Shown here piece after piece: positions 12,201-24,200 of a stretch of DNA of 64,000 bases (its first letter is position 1; each line of letters starts with the position of its first letter). The translations under genes and the position numbers were made by a program. The stretch comes from Opisthorchis felineus (Eukaryota > Platyhelminthes > Trematoda > Opisthorchiida > Opisthorchiidae). The stretch spans positions 279,177 to 343,176 of the forward strand of contig SJOL01009709.1 in the NCBI GenBank assembly GCA_004794785.1. The letters run 5' to 3'. The notes beneath the pieces were generated by a model that saw nothing but the letters and a program-made list of their open reading frames with translations, made no database searches and was not told the DNA's origin.

Positions 12201-15200
12201 AAAACTTACCCTTGTAGTCAACGTGGAACATCTTGACATTTTGTTGCGGACCAGCTAGCATCGTTGGAATTGGATTACTGTTGTTTGGTTCACTGTGCTC
12301 AGAGGGCAGGCTGCACAATAGCACAGTGATTACTGATCGTGGACAGAAAAACAGGTTTTCTTTGGAGTTGCGCCTTAAAATTAGAGACTATATCCGATTA
12401 TGTCTCATACATTCTACCAGAAACCGCAGTTCATCGACCTAATACCTTATTTGGATTATAAAAATGCACCTGTCCGAGCAGAACCTTGTGGGTGTTGTTT
12501 CAGAAGCTTGACAATAAGGCCAAACCCACTTCTCCAGTAAGGTTCTCGATCCGGAGGATCTTGTTCGGTTTAGCTGTCACTTAGTTCCACTGACAATAAA
12601 AACAGGCAACTGGTGCTCTACGTCCCGAGGAAATGTCACAAAAATGAATCATAGCTAGCGGAAGTTTTGTTGTAAAAACTAACTTGGGCAAATGGGCGTT
12701 ATGCGAGATACATTTTCTGTTTTCTCGGTTGCGCAAAAACTCAATAACCATGGTGGCGAATTCAAAACTTGGTACACCGGATGCTCTTGACAAAACACTG
12801 CTCATGGTGTTGGTGAAAACACTTCAACAACCTACGAGCTTTTTCACATTTCAAGTAAAACACAAATTTGAAAAATATTCGGGAACCGCTCCAACCTGAC
12901 GAGAAAAACTCAATCAGTCGCTGGTTGTAGAAGAGTCTTGGGTCAACTAATGGCTAGTATGTTCTTTTGATAAAATATATGACCAATATATGTACCAAAC
13001 ACGACACGAGGCGGCCTTTGTTAGTTTAGGTAAAGAAAATCATCACCTAGATATTCAGCTAGGATTCATTTGAGTATCCCCTACTATTTTGCAACTGCGT
13101 ATATTTCTTCAAACGTGGACGCCCACTCCAAAGACAGCTAAAACCAGCAGAACAACCCTTGGAGATCACTTCTGCAACCCGCAAAGACGGTCTTTGATAC
13201 GTCCCTCTACAGTCCGAACGCAGGGTCTGTCTGCAGTACGCAGAAAACAATTTCGCAGTAGTTATCACGAATGGTGGTAGAGTACCTTTTGCCGTAGGTT
13301 TTAAATTCATTGCTGTTGCTCAGTTCCTCACTGTTGGCAGAAACCACTGGATAGGGCTGACTTTGTAGTGGGCTTTACTGCCTTCCGCAAGAGGGGTCAT
13401 CAAGTGCACTGTCGGGTAATACCAGGAGAGTTGATCCATGGATACAATTTATCGTTCTTAGCCGGACAATTTCCTCCAAGTGACTATAAGTTCAACACAA
13501 TTTGGACAAAGAAAACTTATAGATTGTCAGCTGATATCGGAAGTAAATGAGCTGCCGGGTTTAAAATGTCATTATGGAAATGTTACAAGTGTCTGGGTAG
13601 TTTTTTGTCATGAAAAGTATCACACTCATCACGTCAGGTACCAAGGTAGTATATTTTGCCATGATGTTCTGCTCAGAACCCTGCGGCAATGTTAGAAATT
13701 TCCATCTTGACCTTTAAGGACACTTTGGCCTGTTGATAATTTGTCAAATGCATGAGAACAATCCTATGGTGGTCGGTTCCTTATGCTAGAAGTTAATATG
13801 CTGTACCGCACTGTTAAGTTCTTCCTTGCTCAAGGCACAAAATAAGACATAGTTTACGAATGTCCATGAATTTTCATTTTTGCGCTCAAAAACGTTGACC
13901 TGGAACGCTGTTATTCATACCCAGAAATCTTATGAATATCCGTGAAATTTATCGTGTTCCCCCAGTTACCTTCGTAAAACCTGTGTTATGTTGGTGAGTT
14001 CAGGGTTCGGGGAATACACACGATTCTATCGTATAATGAGAAGAGGCTAGTTCGGTGACGATCCCGGATTAAATTTGTGGTTAATTTTACTAATAATATG
14101 TGCCGAGTCATCTTAGTTTTGGGCGATATGTCCGATTTTGTGGAAAGAATTGTGGACATTTAACAAGTACTGTAGACACCTGAAGAATCTGACCAGGAGA
14201 TGATTCAGCAATTTGGCAAAATCTCATAAAATAAGGCCCGAAGAGGGACAGAAGTTTGGTCTATATTATACAGCGTATGGAGGTTGGAAAAATGTATCTG
14301 CTCCTACACATTTCTGAAGAATATACACGTCTAGAATTTGTAATATTAGTGATTATTTAAGTGTGGAGAGGCTTAAAGGTTACTGAATTGCCGTAAAATG
14401 CTCAACGCACAACATTCTCACAGCGGAGATGTTGTATAATTTGCATCGCTGTTTGCTTCGGTTTAACCCATCGGATTGCTTGGTCACATGGGTTCTGTGA
14501 CGGTTTTCAAGGGCTTGAAAGTTTTTGCATGGCAAACCTAGTGCCTTTACAGTTAGACGCTGCATCAGGTTATTTTCAGAAAATCGCAGCCGATACACTA
14601 CAAGTTCTTATACTGAAGGGCCAGCAGAGGCTGATGTAAATTTTCGCAATCACCCTAACCTTAAAAATGCCAGTGCGATAAGCTACCTGCTAACTGCGCA
14701 ACCCAGCTTGATCTCAAAAAAACAAGTATCAGACAACCTTCCATAGCTTCTACTGCTGCAGTCCTTCAAGCGGTAGAAGCAAAAAAGCCATAAATTATGC
14801 GTTGCAGACTGAGGGGTCGATACTGTTGACAGAAACAGATGAAAACTGTTAGTTCTGTTTGCCCATGCTTTCTATCACCAGCCACGAAAAACAAAAAAAT
14901 GTCGTCTGTGACTTGAGAAATCCAGAAAGGCCCATTATCCAAAACGTTCTGTACATCACAATTTCATCAGGCCGCATAAAAATTTGGCGTTGGTTTTCGC
15001 CAACTAATTAAGTAATAAAGAGTTAATTACTGCAGGTTTATATATTGTGCACTGGTGGCCATGTGTTTAGACCACCACCTCTGCATTACCCGGAGATTAT
15101 TTTTGCATCAACACTGAACAGTTACTTGAGGTCCTGTGAAATTATACAAGTCAGTCAAAAAGGCCACACAACATTCAACTTATTTCAAAGCTGTAATACA

Positions 15201-15262
15201 TCCGAGTCGGTTTTACCCTTCCAGGTAGGGAACTGCATTTGTCTTCATATTTTTGAAAAATC
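9281..15262. other. Intergenic downstream of the proteoglycan gene
   Basis: Short ORFs up to 111 codons (15045-15380, plus) lack recognisable motifs. The 13.06-13.31 kb segment is open on both strands, which usually reflects base composition rather than coding. Confidence 0.45.
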
Positions 15263-15268
15263 TTTATT
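15263..15268 (-). terminator. Candidate poly(A) signal for the proteoglycan gene
   Basis: On the minus strand this reads AATAAA, about 405 bp past the stop codon. It is the first canonical hexamer I noticed downstream. This would make a 3' UTR of roughly 430 nt. A single hexamer is weak evidence without transcript data. Confidence 0.35.
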
Positions 15269-15673
15269 AGTTGTTGGAACTTTTCTTCCCACTGCCACTG
15301 TACGCTGCATAAATTTATCAAAACTAGACGGCAAACAACTTAGTTTATCTGAGCATGCTATTTTGCCACAGGCTCGTTGACTTATTCGCTTAACAACAAT
15401 CCGAAGCTCTCCATACATGTAGAATATAAAATGACTACCTGCAGTATCCTAACATCCGCCTTCGACGATCATGTTAGGACCTAAACACCTAACTTAACAA
15501 AAGCTCTGTGGGACCACGGTTGTGGAGAATGATCAATTCGTTTTAGTGATAAAAATTATGAAACAGCAGGAACCCTAAAAATGTCCAATGTTTTGGGAAC
15601 CAACAGAAAATGATCACGTTTGCGTTGTGTAAAACGACTGTACTTGTAACAAAATAGAAAAGTATAAGGAAGT

Positions 15674-18202
15674 TCATAAAGTTCTTTTCTCTGCTGAGGT
15701 AATCCATACCGGAAATGCTTTTACTGAAGCCATAGTCATAGTTCCTGCGGGCATTTGTATGACGTATGGGATATCTTTATCTGGTGTCAACTTCTGTTCA
15801 CAAGACGAGGAGTTCACGTTGTGGTTGACGTTGTACTTGTCTTCTAAGCGTTCACACGGACATTGATAGTCGCCTACTTGCAAACCTATACGTGAAGTAT
15901 TGTGTGACGATGTGTGTGTGGAAGAAGAGATAGACTTTAACTTTGAGATGGAGGAGTGCTGGAAGGCTTGACTGCTTTCTTCATACGTCTCGGGAAGCAC
16001 AAAATAATTTGGGTTGTTGGAATCAAAAATTCGACAATTTTGGATGGGCGTTGTAACCAGCTGCATACTATTTGGTGTTGCTGGAGCTAGATAAATCACA
16101 GCCCCACTAAAATCACAATGACACGGTGAAACTGCATCAGAGGAATCAGGAATAATCGACAACCTTGACTGTGGCTCCTCTCCAACGGTATCATTTCCCT
16201 GAGGACAATTCTTGTTTTGCCCGAATGTTTCGGCTGAGACGCTTGGGTGATCAGTGTCAGTGAGTTCTATGCTAGACCACCTGTTAAAAGATGGACAACG
16301 CTGACAAATGATTTTAGTGGCAGGTTGGTGTGTCCTGTGGGTCTTGACACTCGTATGATCATGTTGTCGCCTTCGATAAATACAAAAGACGAATGCCGTA
16401 AACAGACCAAGGGACACCAAGCTAAAACCAACGGCAGATCCAATAACTGCAGTAGATATTGTTATTTCCCATGAAGAAGAACCAGAGTTTGTTTTGGCTG
16501 CATCCAGACTGCCGACTGACATTTTCACTTTTTGAGAACCTGGTACATCCACTTGCGTCCCCCTCACAATCCGTAACCTCAAACTGCCAGATGCAGGTTG
16601 GACACCTGGTCCGATTGTCAGTGTATATGGTAAGATCTCTTCAAGTCCTTGTTGCGTAAATTCGTTAGCGTAGGCTTCAAACTGAACAGCATTCATTTCA
16701 ACCGTTTCTAATGTAATGTTGACCGTTGGCATCAGCAATTCATCCGGATGGCCGGAATTTACAAACAGTTGATCACGGATTCTAAACCGACCTAACTTTG
16801 AATAGGGGGCTGTCGGCAAGGTAAGCGTTGGTATGTACGTCGTAGGAAAGTCTGTTTCTATTTGATTCTTTTGGTTGATAAATTCCCATAGTTCATCAGT
16901 TTGGATAATCGACGAATTAATTAATGTAATCTGACCTGGAGTCAACTGGATAACATTCGTATCGATCAGTGGCTTAACTCGAACACGTAATTCTGCAACT
17001 GCATACACCTTCAAATCTGCATTTACGATTGCATCGCTTGGATTGTGAACGCTCATGTCTGGGGTTCCTTTCGCAAACAAGAGAAGTGTATTCTTGTCGG
17101 ATTCGAGAAAATTACCAAGGGATACGATAAGTATCAAAGAATCACTTGTCCCGGATTGATTGACTTGCTCATAAGCCAAGTGTCCACTGGCCAGCTGCTG
17201 ATCAGTGAAACGAGTTACAGGGACTGTATCAAAACAGATTCGGCCATAAAGTGGTGCGCGATGAATAGAGTATAGGAATGTATTGGACGCATTTTTGTTT
17301 GATATGTGTGTGATCTCACCGGCAGCAACCAAACTAGCTTTAATATGTTGATTTGTGATGCTGACGCGTGACTGACCTTGTAACAAAAGTACATCAGTTA
17401 TGTCGACTGCAAGTTCTGCCGGGACCACCCGAAACAGAACAGTCCCGACTGGGGGATCCATTTTATTCACGTTCGGTTTTGCTTCCTGTACCATGAATGA
17501 AAATGAATCAAGCAGAATGTGACTGAGACGCTTATCGTCGGCTTGATAGTAAACAAGACCTGATTCAACTTGCGATTGACGGAATGTACATGGATTTTCA
17601 CAGCGCCTGCAATTTTCCATTGAGCTGTCGATTTTCGTTGGATTAGCAAACAGTTCTATTGAATCAGACGCATGCCTTATACACAGAAACCCCCTTTGTG
17701 GCTGCATAATTGCATGCAAGATTAAATCTTGCGATTTAGTATCTTCGTCAGCGATCTCAATATTGGACTTGGAAAGCTGGAATCGCGTACCAGCTAGGAG
17801 CGGAATAGCAATATCCCAATATTTTCTAACCATTATATCTGTAAACGGTGGTAGGGATGTTAAAAGTGGTCGAATGATACGTGGATGTTTGTTGTTCACG
17901 GGCAAGATGTAGATGGGGTATTTGATGCACGGATCGTTTTCTGTGTACGGCATTCGATCGAAGCGTACCTTTAACAAAAACGGAGGGTTTAAAATGTCAG
18001 TAAAAGTCGTCATTGCTATCACCAGCACAGCATATTTATCTACATTGTTGAAACAAACCAGGGTATTTGGTGACCAGAATAAACACAAAATATCAGTAAA
18101 GTACCAGTGTGTGTTTGGGAGAGCTCGCATGAAGTGAGTTAGTTGTTGACCACTATATTCTTCTAAATTAGGGACATTCAGAGTGTTCCTAGGCCTCACA
18201 AT
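15674..18202 (-). CDS. Proteoglycan last exon: CSPG repeats, TM helix, cytoplasmic tail
   Basis: The exon has 842 codons plus stop. The acceptor is GTGCTTTGTCAG, in phase 0. A second in-phase acceptor at 17968 (TTTTTGTTAAAG) is possible. I prefer the longer form because [12 protein letters not shown] and the preceding HF...HWYF match the strand and core pattern of the other repeats. Next come [10 protein letters not shown], a repeat with LVYYQADD, and one with [13 protein letters not shown]. After a juxtamembrane region comes the TM helix ([18 protein letters not shown]...FVFCIY, DNA near 16380-16450), then RRR. The tail of ~232 residues is Ser/Thr-rich with CQRC, CHC and CPC clusters. The C-terminus KRTL is not the QYWV-type PDZ ligand of vertebrate CSPG4. 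Confidence 0.88.
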   Translation of the reverse strand: MVRPRNTLNVPNLEEYSGQQLTHFMRALPNTHWYFTDILCLFWSPNTLVCFNNVDKYAVLVIAMTTFTDILNPPFLLKVRFDRMPYTENDPCIKYPIYILPVNNKHPRIIRPLLTSLPPFTDIMVRKYWDIAIPLLAGTRFQLSKSNIEIADEDTKSQDLILHAIMQPQRGFLCIRHASDSIELFANPTKIDSSMENCRRCENPCTFRQSQVESGLVYYQADDKRLSHILLDSFSFMVQEAKPNVNKMDPPVGTVLFRVVPAELAVDITDVLLLQGQSRVSITNQHIKASLVAAGEITHISNKNASNTFLYSIHRAPLYGRICFDTVPVTRFTDQQLASGHLAYEQVNQSGTSDSLILIVSLGNFLESDKNTLLLFAKGTPDMSVHNPSDAIVNADLKVYAVAELRVRVKPLIDTNVIQLTPGQITLINSSIIQTDELWEFINQKNQIETDFPTTYIPTLTLPTAPYSKLGRFRIRDQLFVNSGHPDELLMPTVNITLETVEMNAVQFEAYANEFTQQGLEEILPYTLTIGPGVQPASGSLRLRIVRGTQVDVPGSQKVKMSVGSLDAAKTNSGSSSWEITISTAVIGSAVGFSLVSLGLFTAFVFCIYRRRQHDHTSVKTHRTHQPATKIICQRCPSFNRWSSIELTDTDHPSVSAETFGQNKNCPQGNDTVGEEPQSRLSIIPDSSDAVSPCHCDFSGAVIYLAPATPNSMQLVTTPIQNCRIFDSNNPNYFVLPETYEESSQAFQHSSISKLKSISSSTHTSSHNTSRIGLQVGDYQCPCERLEDKYNVNHNVNSSSCEQKLTPDKDIPYVIQMPAGTMTMASVKAFPVWITSAEKRTL

Positions 18203-21200
18203 CTGACAAAGCACACTGTCGAAATGGGTGTAGACACTGCTTGCAAATTAAAGCATTTATCAAGCCTTCATTTATACTTGGCGAGCAACTTCGTTTTTGT
18301 CATAAATGGTATGTCTTCGTACGTATGACTGTATTACATCTGTAGTGTTATGAAATAAGTCAGTCCGTTCGAGCATCGTTTGAAAAGTCGTTGGAAGCAA
18401 CTTCATCGGAAGGACTCAGTACTTGGCACAGATGACAAAACGTTTGTGATTGAGAAACAACGCTGTTTTCCGGGTTTTGACCCTACATCACATTGATAAC
18501 CTCTACCCTGCGCCGTGAAACCTGACTGTGAGTGCTTCTGGGTAATTCAGCGCTAACCACGTTCTCCTCTTAATTGGACTTGCCTGGATTTGTCCGACGA
18601 ATGAAAATTCACTGATTGTCTCACTGTGGGTTCAGAGAACGAATACTGCACAGTTGCCACTAGGCCTTTTTGCTCTCTTTCCAAGGAAGATAATAATGAA
18701 GACATGAAAGTAATAAGATGGTGTGGTACAAAGAAGGCATTCACTCCACGGTGCTACTGTAGTTTATTTGAAATAACTAGAACGTAAGAGAAACAGTCTA
18801 GAATCTTCAGCAACAGAATACCCTGTCGAACAAACATGACAAATTATGCAAGGCCAGCAACGAACACCATAACTTCCCTTCAAACTACAATATGTCCTAA
18901 TATGGAATTGAGGCATCCAAGTATTATTAGATAGAGTTGTGATATGAGCTTCTATGATGGCAAGATCCAGTTGCTTTGCTGTCCATTCTTGCAACGGTGA
19001 TGTTTCGCTGCGTTTCCACAACAAGAGCAGCTCGTAAATGTTGACACATTTTTCACTCAGTCGAGTTAATTAGATCACGTAACAAACCTTACTTACCAAG
19101 CTTCCCTCCAAACAAATCACGACACACCACTGCAACATCTGAAATGGAGAGCGTTATGAGGTGGCGTTTTTTGTTTCTTGACTGGCCCCGAAAGTTCCCC
19201 ATGTTTTTGCATACACTTGGACCAAACAATTGCATGACCGATCTAATGCACCTCGCGGAGGTTTTAGTGATATCATCTCATTAGCATGAGAAGGCTGAAG
19301 AGACGCAACCCTCTTTCCTCACAAATATCAACATGCGTTTATCAAAATCAGTAAAAAGAGATCCGAGTATCGCCACTCTCCCAGCATCTGACTTTGCGGC
19401 CTTCGAGAAGACCGATTAAATTCAAAGTATTTTACCCAGTTAGTTAGATAACATGACGTATTTTGTTAATACAAAGGGTTGAACTCCTGCGTAGCAGAAA
19501 CAGGGGTTGAGTGATACCTAAAGGAACTTGGAACATCTTTCCAATCGATTGCCAAATATTCCGTGAAATACTCTCTTAAGCATGACAGGATCCACTAGTT
19601 GGACTACAGAAGCCACCAACAATTGCTACTCTTTGGACAGACCCCACCTTTGACAAATCCCTATAGCATAAAATGCCCTAACAGTTGGGTACGAAACTGC
19701 GATTCTACTCACTGCCACATACCTACATATAGCATGGACAACAGAGCTATAATTGTGAAACGCATTGGTCATTCAAAAAATCACGTAAATGTAGGTGCTG
19801 CTTGATTTTCTGTCGCTGTCAAGATGTCCTTCTTGAATAACTCAATTTTCATGAAAGAAGGCATTATGTGCGGCTGGTGTAATTATCCAGCCTGATAAAA
19901 CTGCAAACTATGTTCGTACACCGGAGCCATTTAGAGTCTTTTGGGGCATTTTTCAGCCGACATTTTAACGCATAACCCTGAGGAAGAGGATTCATTGACC
20001 GTTCACTGCAGTGTTTTTGCTGCCTATCACCCAGAAACAATCAAGAAGAATCAATTTTGTCGTGACAATCTAAGGCCCAACATTTTGTCCACAACTCGAC
20101 CACCTTTTATTTCATGTTAATCCTCCAACACTACAAAAGTGGTTCACAAAATCCACCCGATTGCCACTGCGGCTGTTTTTCTCTGATGGGCTATTACCAA
20201 CGGTTAACTTTGTTTCTGCGTAACGGAGCAATTACGACATGTTGAGAAGACGACCTTACCGGAGAAATGGGCCACATGGCTCAACATCGTCGCCATCTTC
20301 CTACCTATAAAACTCCTTTAAGTAACCATCCCAGACCCTAAAAAGGGGCGTCATTTTGCATATCCTTCGGCTAAGTCCACTAAAATCCAAATCCCTCACC
20401 CAGGTAAAACACGTTGACATAATTCTAAGGATTGCTTCAAAAGGCAACACAACATTCAATCTCTGATCAGTTGCGATTCTGATCCTCGTCACTCTAAACT
20501 TACAGTGCCACCGAAGGGTCGACTTCTTCACCCATCAGATCAACATTGGTCTAAGAGTTCACGTGTACTTGTCGAATCGAGCACTTTAGCCGCAACTGAT
20601 AACGCCAAAATCATCTACAGATTAGCAACATCCAGGGCTGCGTAAAACATATGTAAACAAAATGACAAAGTCCTCCATTTAGGCTTCGTGAACACCGGTG
20701 CCTCGTCTTCGGTGTTATTTGTCGGTCAGGTGGCTGGAAGTGCTTAGTCTTTTTTGAGAGCATCTCGAAGTCTGCATCCAGTTGTCTTCGTACGTCTCAG
20801 AAATGATGACCATCCCTCTAGTGAGTACAGTTCTAGCAAACGGATTTTGCTCTAGACCTTGAAATTTGAACTTTATTATCTTGTTATTTTACGTAACATT
20901 TCGTTACTACTGCACTACTCTCAGCTTTTATCGGCTATCGGCTCTTATCGTAATGTTTTAGTTGTTCTAAACCAGTAGATCTGGTTTGATAAATGGCAAC
21001 CTTAATCGGTGACTGGCCAATTCATTAAAAGTGATTATCCCACTGCTACTCTCACGAGTTATACTGAGAGTATCGTCTCATCCTGGTGACGCCCCTTTTT
21101 CTGAGTTTCGGTGCAACATGCAAACTATATTACTATACTTGAGTGGCCCACTGATTCACGCTTGTTATTTTGGAGCCACTATGCGACCATTCTTAAGGGA

Positions 21201-24200
21201 GACTCTAATTCCATATGGAGACCTCTGAAATCATAAATGGGCTCGGAACTACTTCGATATCTTTTTCTCTGAGGTGTCTTTTACGTACATCCTTCGTGAG
21301 CGTATAATAATAAAAATAACCATGCTTAATCCACTACGGTCTATCTTGAAGGCAACACTTCATCGTGCGTCAAGTTTTGAACTTTGGGTTAAAGAATGTT
21401 ACGGTAATTTGAAATATCAGAACCACAGCTGATCAGCATTTTCAATTGCGTAAAATTTGGATTCAGGTAGAACGTATAGACTGCGCCCACCTGATGAGCC
21501 AAAAGAATGAAAAGAATTGTAGTGGAATCACGGAGGTAGAACCTTTGCCGAGTGATCGAATGTAAGAAGAATCCAAATTTACTGAGTTTTTTGTCGTACG
21601 TTTCTACAGCAAAAGCGTTTCTAGTTCATTTACGTGCCATCAGGCTCAGGAAATAGGCCTGAATTTGACAAGGTAAACTGTAAACTATGGGCCGCCGTTA
21701 ACCTATTTTGACCAGTTGACCAAAGATTTTATTTTTAAAGCACTGGCATTTGCACCAGTTACCAGGACTAACAGCCGCACACACTGAATAAAGGTAGTGG
21801 CACTAGTAAATATAATTACTACAAATCGAAATAGGGGCTACAGTGGCAGTGCTGTCCTCGCCGGTGACCTGAAAAATGCATAGGGTTACTTACGGTCTTT
21901 TGCACATGAATGTTCATCTTATGATCCTTGCGTATACATGTGTAAATTACTGAGTATCAGCTACTGGACTGCTAAGTTTAGCGAATTCTAGCTAGCCAAG
22001 CTAAACGATAACCCAAAAAGTACCGACAACAGTTGTTAACCGCGAATGCTGATTTCTTTGATAGAGATGAGCTTTCGATTGGACATGACCTTCCTATGAG
22101 AAAATAGGACGTGCATTAGCGATCATAAATAATTTCACCTGGGTCAAATGTTGCTTCGCGATACACGTGGGTATCACATTGTAATTTAGTACTTTTAATA
22201 CTTTCATTACCCTTCAAACACCTTTTATAGTCCTTTCTCCGGGGCTTTGACTAGGCGTTTCTTTACTGTGAAGCTCACCAGGACTTGTGATACGAAGGTA
22301 AGTTACCAGATAAACTCAGTCCTTTTCATTCATGAGTGCATTTCTACGTCAACCTCACAAATCAATCTATCTTCTATTACTTCACACTCCTCACACTGTG
22401 CGGTGGTTTTGTTTACAAAAATGGCTGCGATTGTTGGCATTAGGGGACAATTTTTGGCCATTGGTTTAGTTTAAAGTAACAACCCAGACACAGTGTGATA
22501 GCCGAAAAATGGCTTGTGCTATTGCTTATACTAAAACTGTCTTCTTAATTTTGCCGCTGTTGTGTCACTGCGCACGACCTAGTTACATGTGCGAAACAAT
22601 GAATGACATCGAGGGTGGTTAGCGAGAAACGATAGAAATATTCAAATGTCCATAAAATGTGTTCACCTAATCAGTTTAGTATGTTTTCGACACAATTAAC
22701 TCAAACTTTGTTGTGAACGAGGAGCGATGTCAGTAACAGAGTAATGAAAATAGGCCGGGTGGGTCACCTACTTGAAACAGTACAAAATCACTTGTCGTGT
22801 CGGAACCATCATGCTTGTATAGCAGTGCAGCTGATGATCCGTTCAGCAAACTATTCGAGAACAGGTCTCGACTCTCCACAATCCTCGAATTTGACTGCAA
22901 AAGCCCATGGGTTGGAGGACGGCAAATCCAGTAATTTGCGTTGGTTAAACGTGGAAGCTGAATGGAAAAAATAATAGAACAGTCCAAGTGTATTGTTTTG
23001 GAAGTATAATATGATTTTTCAGCTTGTTTTTGCTCAACACACTGCAGTATGTGATTTTCATTTGGATGTCCCTATTGATGGACCGCTAGTACACAACCAT
23101 TAGACAGTGGTAAATTCCCGACATTTTACCAAGTTTTATATAAAGCTGAGCTATTGTTGGAAATGCACTGCATTTTGCACTGTTTGTGCAACTCACGGGG
23201 ACGCATGAGTAAGTCGGGGTTTGCTATAGAGGAGACTGTTGATAGCTTAGGTAGCATCGATGATCTCTTATTTGTTCACTGAGCAGAGCAATTTGATTAC
23301 AGGCGTTCCGTCACCAATCGAGGTTGTGCCGCACAACCACCGACCCTTCGCTACGCTCCACTGCATTTCCTTAAAACGCACTGATGATGTCGCCTTTGGT
23401 GACGAAACGTTTGCAATCAAATCAGTCAGCTCAGCGAACAAGCCAACGACCACAAATCGGGGTTTCTGGTTGTCCAATTCAAAACAAGCGCAACTCAAGA
23501 AGTTTGCGTGAACCAGTACATCCCACAGCTCGATTTGAAATCGATGAACGTTACCTTAAACAGCTGTGTTAAATCTGCACAAATCTACCGCCAGTGTGCC
23601 CAGTATAGGCTAGGTAAATTATTTTCTTGCTACATCAGCGGAGACGACATCTTATCCTTCCAACCCTCCTCCTCCATACACTAGAGGAATAGACGACTGA
23701 GAAATTGCGAGGGATACGCTTGGAATAAAAGTTGATTTTACGTAATCATGGCTAACGCAGCCAAAGCCATTGCTTCAAAAGTCCAGAGATACAATCCTGC
23801 TAGCCTACAGAAGCAGGACCATGTCAGATGACAAACGTTCATTGCACTCGATTGGGAGCATTTGGAACAATCGGATGACCAGATTACAAACGGTGCTAGG
23901 TAACAACAGATGTGGAGTTTATTTTGACTCAGCGTCTTTTATGACAGCTACAGGAATGTTGGAACGACTTAAATTGTCAGGTGTTCTTTAAGACTTTCTT
24001 AAACAGGTTCATTTACCTTGTGGACGTAGGTATTCTCGTAAACAGCAAACTTATTAGCCATTGGGAGACGCATGAATTCGGTGGACCTCGGTTCTGTAGA
24101 AAACTCCTCTGGCTCTTCGGATGAAATGCCTTCCTTCCACGCTCTAGACTCTTCATAACACAGAATATGCATTTTGCCCTTTTTTCTGGTTGTTAACAAG

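Noticed and set aside
13059..13310. Overlapping ORFs on both strands, 83 and 63 codons
   Set aside because: No recognisable domain and no splice-site support.
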